DNA from: Takakia lepidozioides
Lineage: Eukaryota; Streptophyta; Takakiopsida; Takakiales; Takakiaceae
NCBI GenBank assembly: GCA_030704615.1
Contig: CM060731.1
Coordinates: 95,834,756 to 95,894,755 of the forward strand
Direction: 5' to 3'
DNA: 60,000 bases
Positions within the stretch are counted from its first letter, which is position 1; every line of letters begins with the position of its first letter. Below, piece by piece: positions 28,681 through 40,834 of this stretch. The notes beneath the pieces were generated by a model that was not told the DNA's origin, did no database searches, and saw only the letters and a program-made list of their open reading frames with translations. The position numbers were made by a program, and so were the translations under genes.

Positions 28681-30738
28681 TGTTAGAGGACTGTCTGGGA
28701 CTTAGACACTTTTACGAGATCTGTGGGGTACCCTTAATTTTTGCACAGACTGAGACCAACAGGAGCCTTAGGGGTGACAGCAGCGCACTTTAGGGGGGGG
28801 GGGTTACACAGCCCGTCACATCCAACACAGCCGTCACAGTCCAACACAGCCCGTCACAGCTTCGCACAGCCCGACACAGCCCAACACAGTCGCACAGCCA
28901 GTCACAGCCCAACACAGCCGTCACAGCTTCGCACAGCCGACACAGCCCGTCACAGTTTCACACAGCCAGTCACAGCTTGACACAACTGTCACGACCATAG
29001 GGAACGGATAGCAGGATAGGGAACGACTGTGGGGAACAACACCTGCGAATGGAACATGTTAGTTCACGGATGACGGTTAGTGAGGGAAACGGTTAGAACA
29101 ACGGGTAGGAACATAAAGCCAGGAGCAAGGACTGGAAAATGATCATGTTAGAGGACTGTCTGGGACTTAGACACTTATACGGGATCTGTGGGTACCCTTA
29201 ATTTTTGCACAGACTGAGACCAACAGGAGCCTTAGGGGTGACAGCAGCGCACTTTAGAGGGGGGTTACACAGCCCGTCACAGTCCGACATAGCCGACACA
29301 TCCAGACACAGTCAACACAGCTCGTCACAGCCCGACACAGCCCATCACAGCCAACACAGCCCGTCACAGTCCGACACAGCCGACACAGCCAGACACAGTC
29401 AACACAGCTCGTCACAGCCCGACACAGCCCGACACAGCCAACACAGCCGTCACAGCCAGTCACAGCTTGACATAATCGACACAGCCCAACACAGTCGCAC
29501 AGCCAGTCACAGCTTGACACAGCTGTCACGACCATAGGGAACGGATAGCAGGACAGGGAACGACTGTGGGGAACAACAAATGCGAATGGAACAAGTTAGT
29601 ACACGGATGACGACGGTTAGTGAGGGAAACGGTTAGAACAACGGGTAGGAAGATAAAGCCAGGAGCGAGGACGGGAGAAGGAGCACTTCTTGGGGAATCA
29701 CTGCTGGAAGGAGTAGGAGGATCACTTCTTGGGGGGGAACTTCGGACATCACTGGGGGAAATGAGGCATAGAGCGTATCTCGGAGCAGAAAGAGGGAGAG
29801 CACGGGGTAGGAGGAGGATCTGTTGATGCTTAATGAATGCATGCAGTAGATTTGTAATGTAGAGCAGATTAGAGACTCCATGGCTTCAGCCTGATACTTG
29901 ATAGATATTAATCTGATACACACTTCATACTCACACTGTGTAGAGAGATTTGAGTGAAGCTGTGGAATGAATGGATGAGTTGATGGAATCCGATAGATTG
30001 ATGAAGCAAACTGATACTTAATTACCAACAGTAAGGTAACTAGCTAACATGAATGCGGGAAGGAAAACAAATAGGAAACACCCCCATGATACACTAGCTG
30101 TAGGTCATGACTGATTGTTCTGAGCGGGCTGAGTACTTAGAGATTTCCAACTCTTCTATCTTGGAGTTTACGCCTCGGATAGCGAAGGGATGGGTGAGTA
30201 AAAGCCGCGCGACAAATCAATTCTGGGATCACTTCTGGGGGGGGATTTCGGACATCACTTAGGGGAAATCAGAATTAGGAAATGAAGCGGAGAGCGGATC
30301 TCTGAGCAGAAAGAGGGAGAGCACGGAGTAGGAGGAGAACGATCTGTTGATACTTGCTGAATGCAAGAAGTAGAGTTGTAATATAGAGCAGAATAGAGAT
30401 ACCATGGCTTCAGCCTAATACTTGATAGATATTAATCTGATACATACTACATACTCACACTGTGTAGAGAGATCTGAGTGAAGCTGTGGAATGAATGGAT
30501 GAGTTGATGGAATCCGATAAATTGCTGAAGCAAACTGATACTTAATTACCAACAATAAGGTAACTAGCTAACATGAATGCGGGAAGGAAAACGAATAGGA
30601 AACACCCCCATGATACACTAGCTGTAGGTCATGACTGATTGTTCTGAGCGGGCTGAGTGCTTAGAGATTTCCAACTCTTCTATCTTGGAGTTTCCGCCTC
30701 GGATAGCGAAGGGATGGGTGAGTAAAAGCCGCGCGACA
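28681..30738 (+). mobile_element. Outer solo LTR, split by an inner solo LTR
   Basis: TGTTAGAGGAC at 28681 and GCGCGACA at 30738 are LTR ends of the giant family. CTTGT at 28676-28680 is repeated at 30739-30743, and removing one copy plus the insert restores ORF2 continuity, so this is a clean insertion with a 5-bp target duplication. The outer LTR consists of 28681-29145 and 30215-30738, about 990 bp. No internal region remains, so it is a solo LTR left by LTR-LTR recombination. Confidence 0.9.
29146..30214 (+). repeat. Inner solo LTR (1,069 bp), nested
   Basis: A complete LTR, TGTTAGAGGAC to GCGCGACA, within the outer solo LTR. The flanks are GATCA (29141-29145) and AATCA (30215-30219), a 5-bp duplication with one mismatch. 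Its CACAGCC minisatellite (about 29270-29520) is expanded relative to other LTRs. Confidence 0.88.
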
Positions 30739-31442
30739 CTTGTTTTCTGGCACGTTATCACATTGAGCAGCAGAAGATGCAATCGCGATTTCTGAGTTAT
30801 TCTAGTTGGGATCATTGGGTCTTACCTTCAGTGCCACCTCATATGTACTTATATGAAGCAAAAGTTATGATGCAAAAGGATTCTCAAATTCGTTCATGGT
30901 TTCATTCGGCCTGGAACAATTTGTCAACACAGAAATTCGGCCCTGACGATATTTTCTTTAAGGGACATGAAGCATGGAAATACTTGCACGGTTCACAAGT
31001 CATTGGCATACCACTCACCTGTATAGACAAGGAGTTCAGGGTCTTCACCAATTTTGCCATTCAGCGCTTACAGCAAGTTTTACAGTTTAAACTTCCAGAC
31101 ATGGTGGGACCACATTGTATGCCCCAGAGGATTCCAGTTAGAGTTTGACCGTTAGAACACCTCAGGGGGGAAGACGATTCTGATACTACTGTTTCTTCAG
31201 CGGACTCTTTTGACATGGCAGATGACTACGCAATTCAGATGGCAGAGAAGAAACGACGGGGATCTCCTATGCCTAAGAGGTTACCACGATATCAGCCAAA
31301 GGAGGGACTGACATTTCAAGGTAGTGCTCAATCATCTCCGTCAACCAGTGACATGACTCGGGCTCGCACACGGAGTCCTTCACGAGACTCTCACCATCAG
31401 AAGGCTGCTCGCTCACAAAAGTTTGTTAATCCCAAACAGTAA
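30739..31442 (+). pseudogene. ORF2 C-terminal remnant (copy C)
   Basis: Continues the interrupted ORF2, with DHWVLPSVPPHMYLY near 30810 and the Ser/Arg/Pro tail. It holds one in-frame TGA at about 31146 where copies A and B read an arginine-lysine stretch. It ends with the same stop, AGGA-loop hairpin (31444-31457) and purine tract as copy A. Confidence 0.82.
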
Positions 31443-31481
31443 ACCGTGAGGACACGGCTTTTTGAGAGGGGGAGGGGTAAA

Positions 31482-32389
31482 TGTTAGAGGGTTGCTTGGG
31501 ACTTAGACGCTTTTACGGGTTCTGTGGGGTACCCTTAATTTTTGCGCAGACTGAGACCAACATGAGCTTTAGGGGTGCCAGCAGCGGGCTTTGGGGGGGG
31601 GGGGGGGGGGGTTTACACAGCCCGACACAGCCCGACACAGTCCATCACAGCCGACACAGCCTGACACAGCTTTGCACGGCCGCCACAGCCCGTCACAGCC
31701 AACACAGCCGACACAGTCAGTCACAGCTCGGCACAGCTTGACACAGCCTGTCACAGTACATGGGGAACAGTTATCAATGGCAGGGAACGACTGTGAGGGA
31801 ACGACATCTGCAGAAGGAACGTGATACTTCGGGGATAACGGTTAATTAGTTAGGTGGTTAGAACAGCTTGCGGGCAGATAAGGGGAGCAACAACGGAAAG
31901 AAGGGACACACTTCACGGGGAGCACTTCTTGGTAATGGAGGAGAGGAGATCAGGCGGAGAGCAAGAACGAAAGCACGGAGAAAGAGGAGAGATGGACAGT
32001 AGATGTTTGTTTCATGTAGAGCTGTAGTGATACTGTAGGGCGGATTAGAGTCACCTTGACATTGGCTTGATACCTGATAAATCGTAATGTGATACTTATT
32101 CGATACAATCACACTGTGTAGAGAGACATGAGTGAAGCTGTGAAATGAATGCATGATTAATTGGAATTAAGTAGATACTGAAGCAATCTGATGCTTCAAT
32201 ATCAGATAAGGTGAATTGATAACATGAAAGCAAGAAGGAATACAATTGGGAAGCACAACCATGATTCACTAGCTGTAGGTCATGACTGATTGTACTGAGC
32301 GGGCTGAGTGCTTAGAAATATCCAACTCTTCTATCTTGGAGTTTCCACCTCGGATAGCGAAGGGATGGGTGAGTAAAAGCCGCTCGACA
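31482..32389 (+). repeat. LTR of copies C/D (908 bp)
   Basis: Begins TGTTAGAGGGT after a purine tract and ends CGCTCGACA, diverged from the A/B LTRs. It is preceded by the 3' end of ORF2 (copy C) and followed immediately by mid-gag of copy D, with no primer-binding site or leader. Confidence 0.88.
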
Positions 32390-33135
32390 AGGGTGTAGGG
32401 CCACAGATGGCGGTACCTCCAACACGGGCAAAACCACCTTTTCCAATATATGCAGGGAAAGGGGATCCTGATGTACACATCAGCCAATTTGAGCACATGT
32501 GTATTGTGAACAATGAGAATGGCGATGATGCCAAGATGAGACTGTTTCCTTGTTCACTTATCAAGAAAGCAAGTGAATGGTATGCAAGATTTCCAGATAA
32601 TCATTTCCTAACCTGGAATGGCCTTAGTACGGCATTCCAAAACAGGTTCAGGACAAACAAAACTAAGGATGAAGTGTATGGAAGTTTACAACAGTTAAGG
32701 CAAAAGAAGCATGAAACTGTTGAGGAGTACATGGAAAAGATGGAGTTAATGATGAAAAAGCTAGCTGTTGTACCAGCACCAGGGTTACAAAAGACCTGGT
32801 TTGTGAGTGGACTAAGACCAGAGTTGCAAAAGAAAGTCGATATGCTACCCCATAATACAGTGGAGGAGGCATTTGAAACAGCCAACAGGATTGAGCAATT
32901 GGGAATGCTCAGAAGAGATAAAATGGATGATGAGGACTCTGAGGATGAGTCAGATGAGGAAGAAGAGCAAGAGCTCAAGGCAATCCCAGAGGCAACTATC
33001 AGGGTAATCCAAGGGGGAATTACCAGTCAGGGAATCAGGATTATAGAAATAATCTCAGAGCAGACCAAGGGCGAGGACCTAATGGGGAAGAATTGTGTTA
33101 CTATTGTAATCAGGCAGGACATCGCAAGGTAGCCT
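32390..33135 (+). pseudogene. gag of copy D, internally deleted
   Basis: Capsid-like region with SLIKKASEWYARF at about 32555, open from 32407 to 33132. Relative to copy B it lacks the leader, the gag N-terminus and a segment at about 32980 that held the first two CCHC knuckles and most of the Asn/Gly/Arg linker. Part of the third knuckle remains (YYCNQAGHRKVAC). Confidence 0.82.
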
Positions 33136-34155
33136 GTCCATTCTGGATCAGACACCAGAATGAGATGAGAGCTCCTGTGAATGAGGGCCCGGTGGAGGCA
33201 GCTCACATGGTTAGGCCATGTTTTGTACCAGAAGTATGTACAATGATAGTCACCAGAATCAAAGCTAAACTAACACCTCCAGTGGATGAGGAAGAAGATG
33301 GTAATGAGGATGGCAGTGATGTGCCTGAAGATGATGAGGCTTGGAGAGATGAGAAGGAACTCCACAGGGAAGTGGTTGACACCATAAGGGAAATGCAGAA
33401 GAATATTGATATCCCTATGGCAGATACTTCTGACTCTGATAGAGAAGATGGAGATGATGAAGAGGAAGTGAAGAAAGAAGTTGCACAAGTGCAAGGTAAT
33501 GAAGGGACTTTGGCTGAAGTAATATGCCAGACCAAAGTTGAGATTACCATTTGACAGCTATTGGCTGCGGCACCTCATTGTAGGCACAAGCTGTATCAAG
33601 CAATTAATCAAATTGCTCATGTGACAGAGAACACAGACCTGAACAGCAAGGTGACAAGTTATAATGTGAGGCCTGAAGGGCGAGAAACAGTCATGGACTT
33701 TGATGATTCTATGCCAGTAATACAATTGAGAATTGGAAGCACAGACTTGACTGATGTACTGATAGATGGAGGCTCAGGAGTGAATATTATGACAGACCAA
33801 TTAAGGCAGAAGCTTGGTCTGAGTAACATGAAACCAGCCCCATTTATAGTAACAATGGCAGATCAAAGGAGTGTACACCCTTTAGGTTTGATAAGAGGAG
33901 TAAAGATACAGATTCAGGAGATGATTTTTAAGATCACAGTAACTGTGTTGAAAATGGATGATGTCATGGAAGCTTACTCCTTATTGCTGGGTCGACCATG
34001 GCTGAAACAGGCCAGGGTATTCCATGACTGGAATTCCCAGTTACTGACTGTGCATGATGGGAAGCACAAGATACAGGTCACCACTAAGAAATCTAGTAGG
34101 CTACCTGCTACCAGAAGACCTCGTGGAGTCAGAGAGTATGACTGGAGGGGATGAC
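33136..34155 (+). pseudogene. Protease region of copy D
   Basis: The frame runs through the gag-protease boundary without the offset seen in A and B, then meets a TGA at 33553-33555. The protease motif VLIDGGSGVNIM lies near 33755-33790, followed by LLLGRPWLKQ near 33985. It ends in a TGA at about 34152. Confidence 0.8.
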
Positions 34156-34217
34156 TCGATGAGGAGCAGGAAGCTACCCTGTTTGCTGCGCACCCAGAGT
34201 GGGAGCAGGTTGCAGAA

Positions 34218-35512
34218 ATGCAATTGGGAGGCCTGAGTTGTTTAAAAGGTATCTGCTGTGGTGCAGTGACAGGAACACCAATTGAGGGGGAAACAAGTAG
34301 TTACCCACCACATTTCTATGAGGAAAGAGAGGGAGAAATGGAAATCCTAGAAGAACCAGCCACTGTGAGTTTACAAGATGAAGTAGTGGTTGGATGGACA
34401 ATCACAGCTGAAGAGCAGGTGATAGATGTGAATGTGGGAACTGAGGAGGAACCCAGAATGGTGAAAGTAGGGGCTGACTTAGAGCCAGAATTCTTTGAGG
34501 AGGCTAAGAGCCTGTTTATCAAATACAAAGATGTGTTTGCATGGAGCTATGAGGATCTGAAAGGGATACCCCCTGAGATTTGCCAGCATAAGATTGAACT
34601 GGAACCAGGGTCAGTACCAATCAAACAGACAAGGTACAGGATGAATCCCAACTATGCACAGAAGGTTGGGGAAGAGATCAAGAAGTTGGCTGAGGCTAAG
34701 TTCATATACCCAATAGAGTATACAACTTGGTTGTCACCCATTGTGATAGTTCCCAAGAAGAATGGCAAATTGAGAGTTTGTGTGAACTATAAGAAGTTGA
34801 ATGCTTGTACAAAGAAAGATCCCTTTCCCTTGTCATTCACAGAAGCGGTACTTGACACTGTGGTAGGCCATGAGATGTACTCATTCATGGATGGCTTCAG
34901 TGGATATAACCAAGTGCAAGTTGCGGAAGAAGACCAGGGAAAGACAGCTTTCATCACAGATTGAGGTGCTTATGCATACAAAGTCATGCCTTTTGGACTT
35001 TGTAATGCACCAGCAACTTTTTAGAGAGTGATAAGTGAATCCTTCCATGAGTATCTGGATGATTTCATGCAAGTGTTCTTAGATGACTTCAGTGTGTATA
35101 GCTCTAAGAATAAGCACTTGCAGAAGTTGGAGTTATGTTTGGCCAGATGCAGGATGAGAGGTCTCGGACTGAATCCGGAGAGAGGGGACTGCTTGTGGAT
35201 CCCAGAAAGACAGAGGCTATTAAAGCATCTCCACCACCAGGAAATGCTAAAAGTCTAAGGAGATTCCTTGGACAAACCAGTTATTACAGAAGATTTGTCA
35301 GACGGTATGCACAGATGGCAGCACCTTTGAGCAAGCTTTTGAAGAAGGATGCAGTGTTTTACATGGACAGCTGAATATCAACAGGCTTTTGAGGAACTTA
35401 CATTGTCAGTAACAACTACACCTGTGCTGATTAACCCTCACTGGCATGTAGTATTTCATGTACACTGTGATGCCTCAGGAGAAGCATTGGGAGCTGTGTT
35501 AGCCCAAAATAT
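34218..35512 (+). pseudogene. RT and partial RNase H of copy D
   Basis: The RT N-terminal region is open from 34218 to 34964 and stops at a TGG-to-TGA change (ITD-stop at about 34962). A CAG-to-TAG change lies at about 35022. FLDD follows near 35075, then an internal deletion at about 35180 removes the thumb segment found in A and B. RNase H starts near 35450 and is cut at 35512, where unrelated CATGAGC-repeat DNA begins. No integrase remains. Confidence 0.85.
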
Positions 35513-36082
35513 GGGGGTTGCTATTTCATGAGCCATGAGCCATGAGCGGCATGAGCCATGAGCAGAGTCGTAAGTGTCGAAAAAAACATGAGCAGGACTA
35601 TTTTCCGGAAATGAGTGTCCGCGGGAATAAGGTTTAGGGTGTCACGGTCATAGGGGGAGAAGGACCTCCCGATGAAGGAGGTTCGGCAATGTTTTTTAGA
35701 ATTACATATTAAAAGGCAATGTTTCGCGAATGGTAGGGTGGTACTGCTCTGTACAATGGGGGCCCATTTCAGCCTACCAGCCACTTGCAAAATCCACCCA
35801 CACTCCCAATCCCAAACGAAATGAGGAATGATGCATTCTGGGAACGATGGATACAGAATAGAACAAAAAGAGGGCACAATGGGGTTTTTATTGATCCACA
35901 TGAATTGCATTTGAAGCACGTCTACTGTGCTGATTGTGCAAACAAATCTTTAGCCCTGTGCCTTCTGAATACAAGTCACGTTGTCAATGGGACTTCGACT
36001 ACTCTAAGAACTAGCTCATGAGTCATCGGGCTCCTCCAGGTAAACTGGATTGCAGCCGCTGTACCGCCCCTGTTGATGTTCA
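35513..36082. repeat. Fragment with CATGAGC repeats and an inverted-repeat-type end
   Basis: Starts GGTTGCTATTTCATGAGC at 35516, the same terminal motif as 36885, followed by clustered CATGAGC heptamers. The rest has no convincing gene. It looks like another fragment of the small element described at 36885. The right end is not identified. Confidence 0.5.
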
Positions 36083-36884
36083 TGTCGAACGGCTTTTACT
36101 CACCCATCCCTTCGTTATCCGAGGTGGAAACTCCAAGATAGAAGAGTTGGATATCTCTAAGCACTCAGCCCGCTCAGTACAATCAGTCATGACTTGCAGC
36201 TAATGAATCATGGTTGTGCTTCCCATTTGTATTCCTTCTTGCCTTCATGTTATCAATTTACCTTATCTGATACTGAAGCATCAGATTGCTTCAGTATCTT
36301 CTAAGTTCCAGTTAATCATGCATTCATTTCACAGCTTCACTCGTGTCTCTCTACACAGTGTGCTTGTATCGAATAAGTATCAGATTACGATTTATCAAGT
36401 ACTAGGCCAATGTCAAAGTGACTCTAATCCGCCCTATAGTATCACTACAGCTCTGCATGAAATAAACCTACATCAAGTCATCATCTCCTCTTCTGTGTAA
36501 TCGTCATCCCTGTGCTCCAAGATCGCGCCCTCCGTCTGACCTTTCCCCTGATGTCTAAGAAGTCATCCAAGAAGTCATCCCCCAGAAGTCCCCGCTCTTC
36601 GCTTTATCTACCTACAAGCTGTTCTAACCGCCTTGCTAACTAACCGTCACCCCTGAAGTAACATATTCCATCTGCAGATGTCGTTCCCACACAGTCGTTC
36701 CCTGTCCATGTTAACCGTTCCCCCTGTTCTATGACAACTGTGCAAAACTGCGTTGGGCTCTGTGAAGCTGTGACTGGCTGTGACTGGCTGTGATTGGTTG
36801 TGACGGACTTTGACGACTATGACGGGCTGTGTCGGCTGTTTCGGGCTGTATCGGGCTGTGTTGGCTGTGACTGGCTGTGTTGAA
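36083..36884 (-). repeat. Truncated LTR of the giant family, inverted
   Basis: The reverse complement of the distal LTR (closest to the copy C/D type), beginning at its terminal TGTCGAACGG and running into the CACAGCC region (read as GGCTGTG). It stops at 36884, where the inverted-repeat element begins, so about 100 bases of the LTR's other end are missing. Confidence 0.85.
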
Positions 36885-36986
36885 GGTTTACTATTTCATG
36901 AGCATAAACCATGAGCCATGAGCCATGAGCCGCATGAGCCGCATGAGCGGTGAGCCGAAGTCTAAGATACGCGGATTTCATGAGCG

Positions 36987-36991
36987 GACTC
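36987..36991. repeat. Left target-site duplication GACTC of copy B
   Basis: GACTC directly before the 5' LTR, repeated at 50041-50045 directly after the 3' LTR. Five bases is the normal duplication length for Ty3/gypsy integrases. Confidence 0.93.
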
Positions 36992-37906
36992 TGTTAGAGG
37001 ACTGTAGGGGACTTAGACACTTATACGGGATCTGTAGGGTACCCTTAATTTTTGCACAGACTGAGACAAACAGGAACCTTAGGGGTGACAGCAGCGCACT
37101 GTAGAGGGGGGTTACATAGCCCACACAGCCGACACAGCAGTCACAGCCCACACAGCCAACACAAGCCCATCACAGTCGTCAGAGCCCACACACCTCCGTC
37201 AGAGCCCCACACAGCCCACACAGCCCGTCACAGTCTTCACCAACAGCCCACACAGCCAAACACACAGCCAGTCACCGCTTGACACAGCTGTCACGATAAT
37301 AGGGAACGAAGAGTAGGACAGGGAACGACTGTGGGGAACAACACCTGTGAAGGGAACATGTTAATTCACATACGACGGTTAGAGAGGGAAACGGTTAGAA
37401 CCGCGGATAGGAGATAAAGGGAGAAAACGGGAATGAAGAAGGGATTATGATTCGGGGGAGGAGATTTCGGAGTGAGACGGGGCGGAAGTCGGTGAGCACG
37501 ATGAAGGAGGAAAGGGATTAGTAGATGCTTGTTATATGCAAAGCGTAGGGATATTGTAGAGGAGAATAGAGACACAATGGCTTCGGCCTGATACCTGATA
37601 AATCATAATCTGATACTTATACGATACAATCACACTGTGTAGAGAGATCTGAGTGAAGCTGTGGATTGAATGGAGGAGTGAAGGAAACGATAAATTGATG
37701 AAGCAAACTGATACTTAATTATCAATGGTAAGGTAGCTAAGATGAATGCGGAAAGGAAACAAATAGGAAACACCCCCATGATACACTAGCTGTAGGTCAT
37801 GACTGATTGTTCTGCGCGGGCTGAGTACTTAGAGATTTCCAACTCTTCTATCTTGGAGTTTCCGCCTCGGATAGCGAAGGGATGGGTGAGTAAAAGCCGC
37901 GCGACA
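36992..37906 (+). repeat. 5' LTR of copy B (915 bp)
   Basis: TGTTAGAGGAC to GCGCGACA, with the CACAGCC minisatellite at about 37115-37280. It matches 49101-50040 and the copy A LTR along its length. It would drive transcription of the element, but I cannot place the start site. Confidence 0.95.
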
Positions 37907-37908
37907 TT

Positions 37909-37926
37909 TGGCGACCATACTGGGGA
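37909..37926 (+). promoter_or_regulatory. Primer-binding site of copy B
   Basis: TGGCGACCATACTGGGGA, two bases after the LTR. TGG at the start complements the CCA end of a tRNA. It differs from the tRNA-iMet site of element E. Sites of the TGGCGAC type are, as I recall, used with tRNA-Arg by Tat/Ogre elements, but I cannot assign the tRNA here. Confidence 0.75.
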
Positions 37927-39431
37927 CTGGGACATGAACAACCAGATGTGACAGGCATCTGTGGGATCATGGTGGTTGGACCATTAGAGAATTTGAAGTG
38001 AATCAAATTCCTGTGGAACGAAGGAAGAAAGATTGTCCAAACAATTCTTTCAAAGGTTCTTGGAATTGCCAGACGGATGTAAAGAAAATATTCTTAAACG
38101 AGTGCATGATGCTGATCCAGAATGGGGTCTGGAGAAAGGAGTGATAAAGATTTATCAGGTAGCCTGTAGAGGAAGAGCACGTTGGTTACCAACATTAGTT
38201 TATGTGATAGCGTTGCTATCCATTAAACGAGTAGAGTTTGAAGGCTGGGAAGAAAGAAAGGTGAATGTTTATACTCATATGCATGAAGAGCTTGTACTGG
38301 TAAAGAATTGGATTCCAAAGGATATTTTGTGGATCAAACTCACACCAAGAACAGCTTTTCAGACTTGTTTGCCATATGGTTATATGGTAACGGAGACTTC
38401 AAGTATAGCCAAGGGTGCATTGAAGCTTGAAAGAAATCCAGGCATATACGAGAGATATTACAGAAGAGAGTTTTGGTTATTGCCACATTAAAAGAAATGA
38501 AAGACATGGGACATGAGTGATGAAAGAGAAGCTAGACGACAAAGATATTCATCAAAAAGAGAAAGCTATCTGAAAGCTAATTATCCATATCTTTGGGAGA
38601 GAGGAATAGACATAGGGGAATCATCTGGACCTCTCACACCATCAAGATCAAAAAGTGCATCACCTATACCGAAGAACTAGAGTTGGATGCCACTCCTTCT
38701 GTTTCTTTGCAAGAAAGATTAAGGGAATTGGTACAGGAAGAAGATCAATCACGAGGTGAAAGATCTGAGGTACATCCTTGGATAAAAGACTTGACAGAAA
38801 TCTTTGATAAGAGTTGGCATGGAACACCAAAAGCAGGAACTCCAGTTTCTGAAGCAGAAGATGAAGAAGGAGATGAGGATGTGGCAGAGCCAACGGAGAG
38901 TTCAGACTCTCCAACACCATTACAGTTGAGTTACATGAGTGAAGAAGAAACCCAAGGGCAGAACTTGGAGGATGAAAACAGAGAGAAGAAATTGGAAGAG
39001 GAAGAATATGAAGAAGTAGACCCAACAGCTGAGGTTGAGACTACAACCAGGACATCCCAACCCGTTGGACCTGGATCAAGTGGAGCACTTGGATCACAGG
39101 CCAACGAAGGTGTCGGCTCAGGGGGATCAGGCGGGCTGCCTGGATCTGGCTCTGGGGGGACAGGGAGTGTGGGAAGTAGTGCAACTGAAGCTGGGAATAC
39201 TGTGAATATCGTGGGGCCAGAAGCAGGGAGTGCTCAAGGGCCACCACTTGGTGGAAGATCCACCACAAAAACAACAGGTCCAGAAGGACCAGCACCAGCA
39301 AGGGTGCCAGCACCTGTCAGTGGGCAGAAGGTAGGGCCACAGATGGCGTTACAACCAACACGGGCAAAACCACCCTTTCCAATATATTCAGGAAAAGGGA
39401 TCCCGATGTACACATTAGCCAATTTGAGCAC
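37927..39431 (+). pseudogene. Leader and gag N-terminal domain (copy B)
   Basis: After a short leader, a frame from about 38033 to 38491 encodes a family-specific N-terminal domain (WGLEKGVIKIYQ, SIKRVEFEGWEERKV) that I do not recognise. A second frame from 38593 to 39441 encodes an acidic, Gly/Ser/Pro-rich linker. One-base breaks separate them, and near 39400 copy B has GGGATCC where copies A and D have GGGGATCC. The true gag start codon is not clear. Confidence 0.65.
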
Positions 39432-40834
39432 ATGTGTATAGTGAACAATGAGAATGGCGATGATGCCAAGATGAGACTGTTTCCTTGTTCACTTATCAAG
39501 AAAGCAAGTGAATGGTATGCAAGATTCCCTGATAATCATTTCCTAACCTGGAATGGCTTGAATACAGCATTTCGAAATAGGTTCAGGACAAGTAAAACTG
39601 AGGATGAAGTGTATGGAAGTTTACAACAGCTGAAGCAGAAGAAGCATGAAACTGTTGAAGAGTATATGGAGAAGATGGAATTGATGATGAAAAAGCTGGC
39701 TGCAGTACCAGCACCCGGTTTACAGAAGACTTGGTTTGTGAGTGGACTAAGACCAGAGTTGCAGAAGAAAGTGGATATGTTACCCCCCATAATACAGTGG
39801 AGGAGGCATTTGAAACTGCAAACAGAATTGAGCAATTGGGAATGCTCAGGAGAGAGAAAAAGGAAGATGAGGACTCTGAAGATGAGTCAGATGAAGAAGA
39901 AGAGCAAGAACTAAAAAGAAAGAGTAAGAGAAAGGAAAAGTTGAAGAGGGATAACTATGAGAAAAGATTGGAAGAAATCTTGAAGAAGTATGCCACAGAG
40001 GCTGCAACACATTGGAGGAAGGGTGTATGGTGTGCAAAGTGCCAGAATGAAGGCCATACCACTACAGAATGCCACATGAAGGAGAAACACTGTACTATCT
40101 GTAAAATGGATAACCATTCTACTGAGAATTGTTACTACAACAGAAGGACAGCTGCAAGAGAACCTAGGCAAGTGAGGGTGCATCAGGTGCAGCCCCAGCC
40201 AAGAAGAAGCAATGATCAGGACCACTATGGTAGGTCTGGTGGTTATAACAATGGCATGGAAGGGAGAGGTAATTCAAGAGGGAATTACCAAGGAAATTCC
40301 AGAGGCAACTATCAGGGTAATCCAAGGGGGAATTACCAGCCCGGGAATCAGGATTATAGAAATAATCCAAGAACAGACCAAGGGCGAGGACCCAATGGTG
40401 AAGAGCTATGTTACTATTGTAATCAGCCAGGACATCGCAAGGCAGCCTGTTCATTCTGGATAAGACACCAGAATGAGATGAGAGCTCCTGTGAATGAGGG
40501 CCCAGTGGTGGCAGCTCACATGGTTAGGCCATGTGTTGTACCAGAAGTAAGTACAATGATAGTAACAAGAAGTAAAGCCAAACTAATACCTCCAGTAGAA
40601 GAGGAAGAAGATGAGACTGGAAGTGGCAATGATATGCCTGAAGATGAAGAGACTTGGAAAGATGAGAAGGAACTGCACAAGGAAGTGGCAGATACTATAA
40701 GGGAAATGCAAAAGAGTACGGATATTCCTGTGGCAGATTCCTCTGATTCGGATGGAGAAAAAGAGGGGAGTGAGGAAGAAAGGAAAAAGAAGATGCAGAC
40801 ATGCAAAGTAATGAAGAGACTTTGGCTGAAGTAA
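39432..40834 (+). pseudogene. gag capsid region and three CCHC zinc knuckles (copy B)
   Basis: The retrotransposon gag domain spans about 39432-39880 (SLIKKASEWYARF, KTWFVSGLRPELQKKV). An extra C at about 39784 shifts the frame, which continues open from 39731 to 40834. Next come an acidic and lysine-rich stretch, knuckles CAKCQNEGHTTTEC and CTICKMDNHSTENC (about 40035-40135), a Gly/Asn/Arg-rich repeat linker, and a third knuckle CYYCNQPGHRKAAC (about 40410-40450). Three knuckles is more than the one or two typical of gypsy Gag and suggests strong RNA packaging contacts. Confidence 0.85.
40781..40795 (+). promoter_or_regulatory. Candidate gag-to-protease frameshift site (copy B)
   Basis: Same AGGAAAAAGAAG run and same -1 offset between the gag and protease frames as in copy A at 4884. 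The shared position argues against a private sequencing error. Confidence 0.3.
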
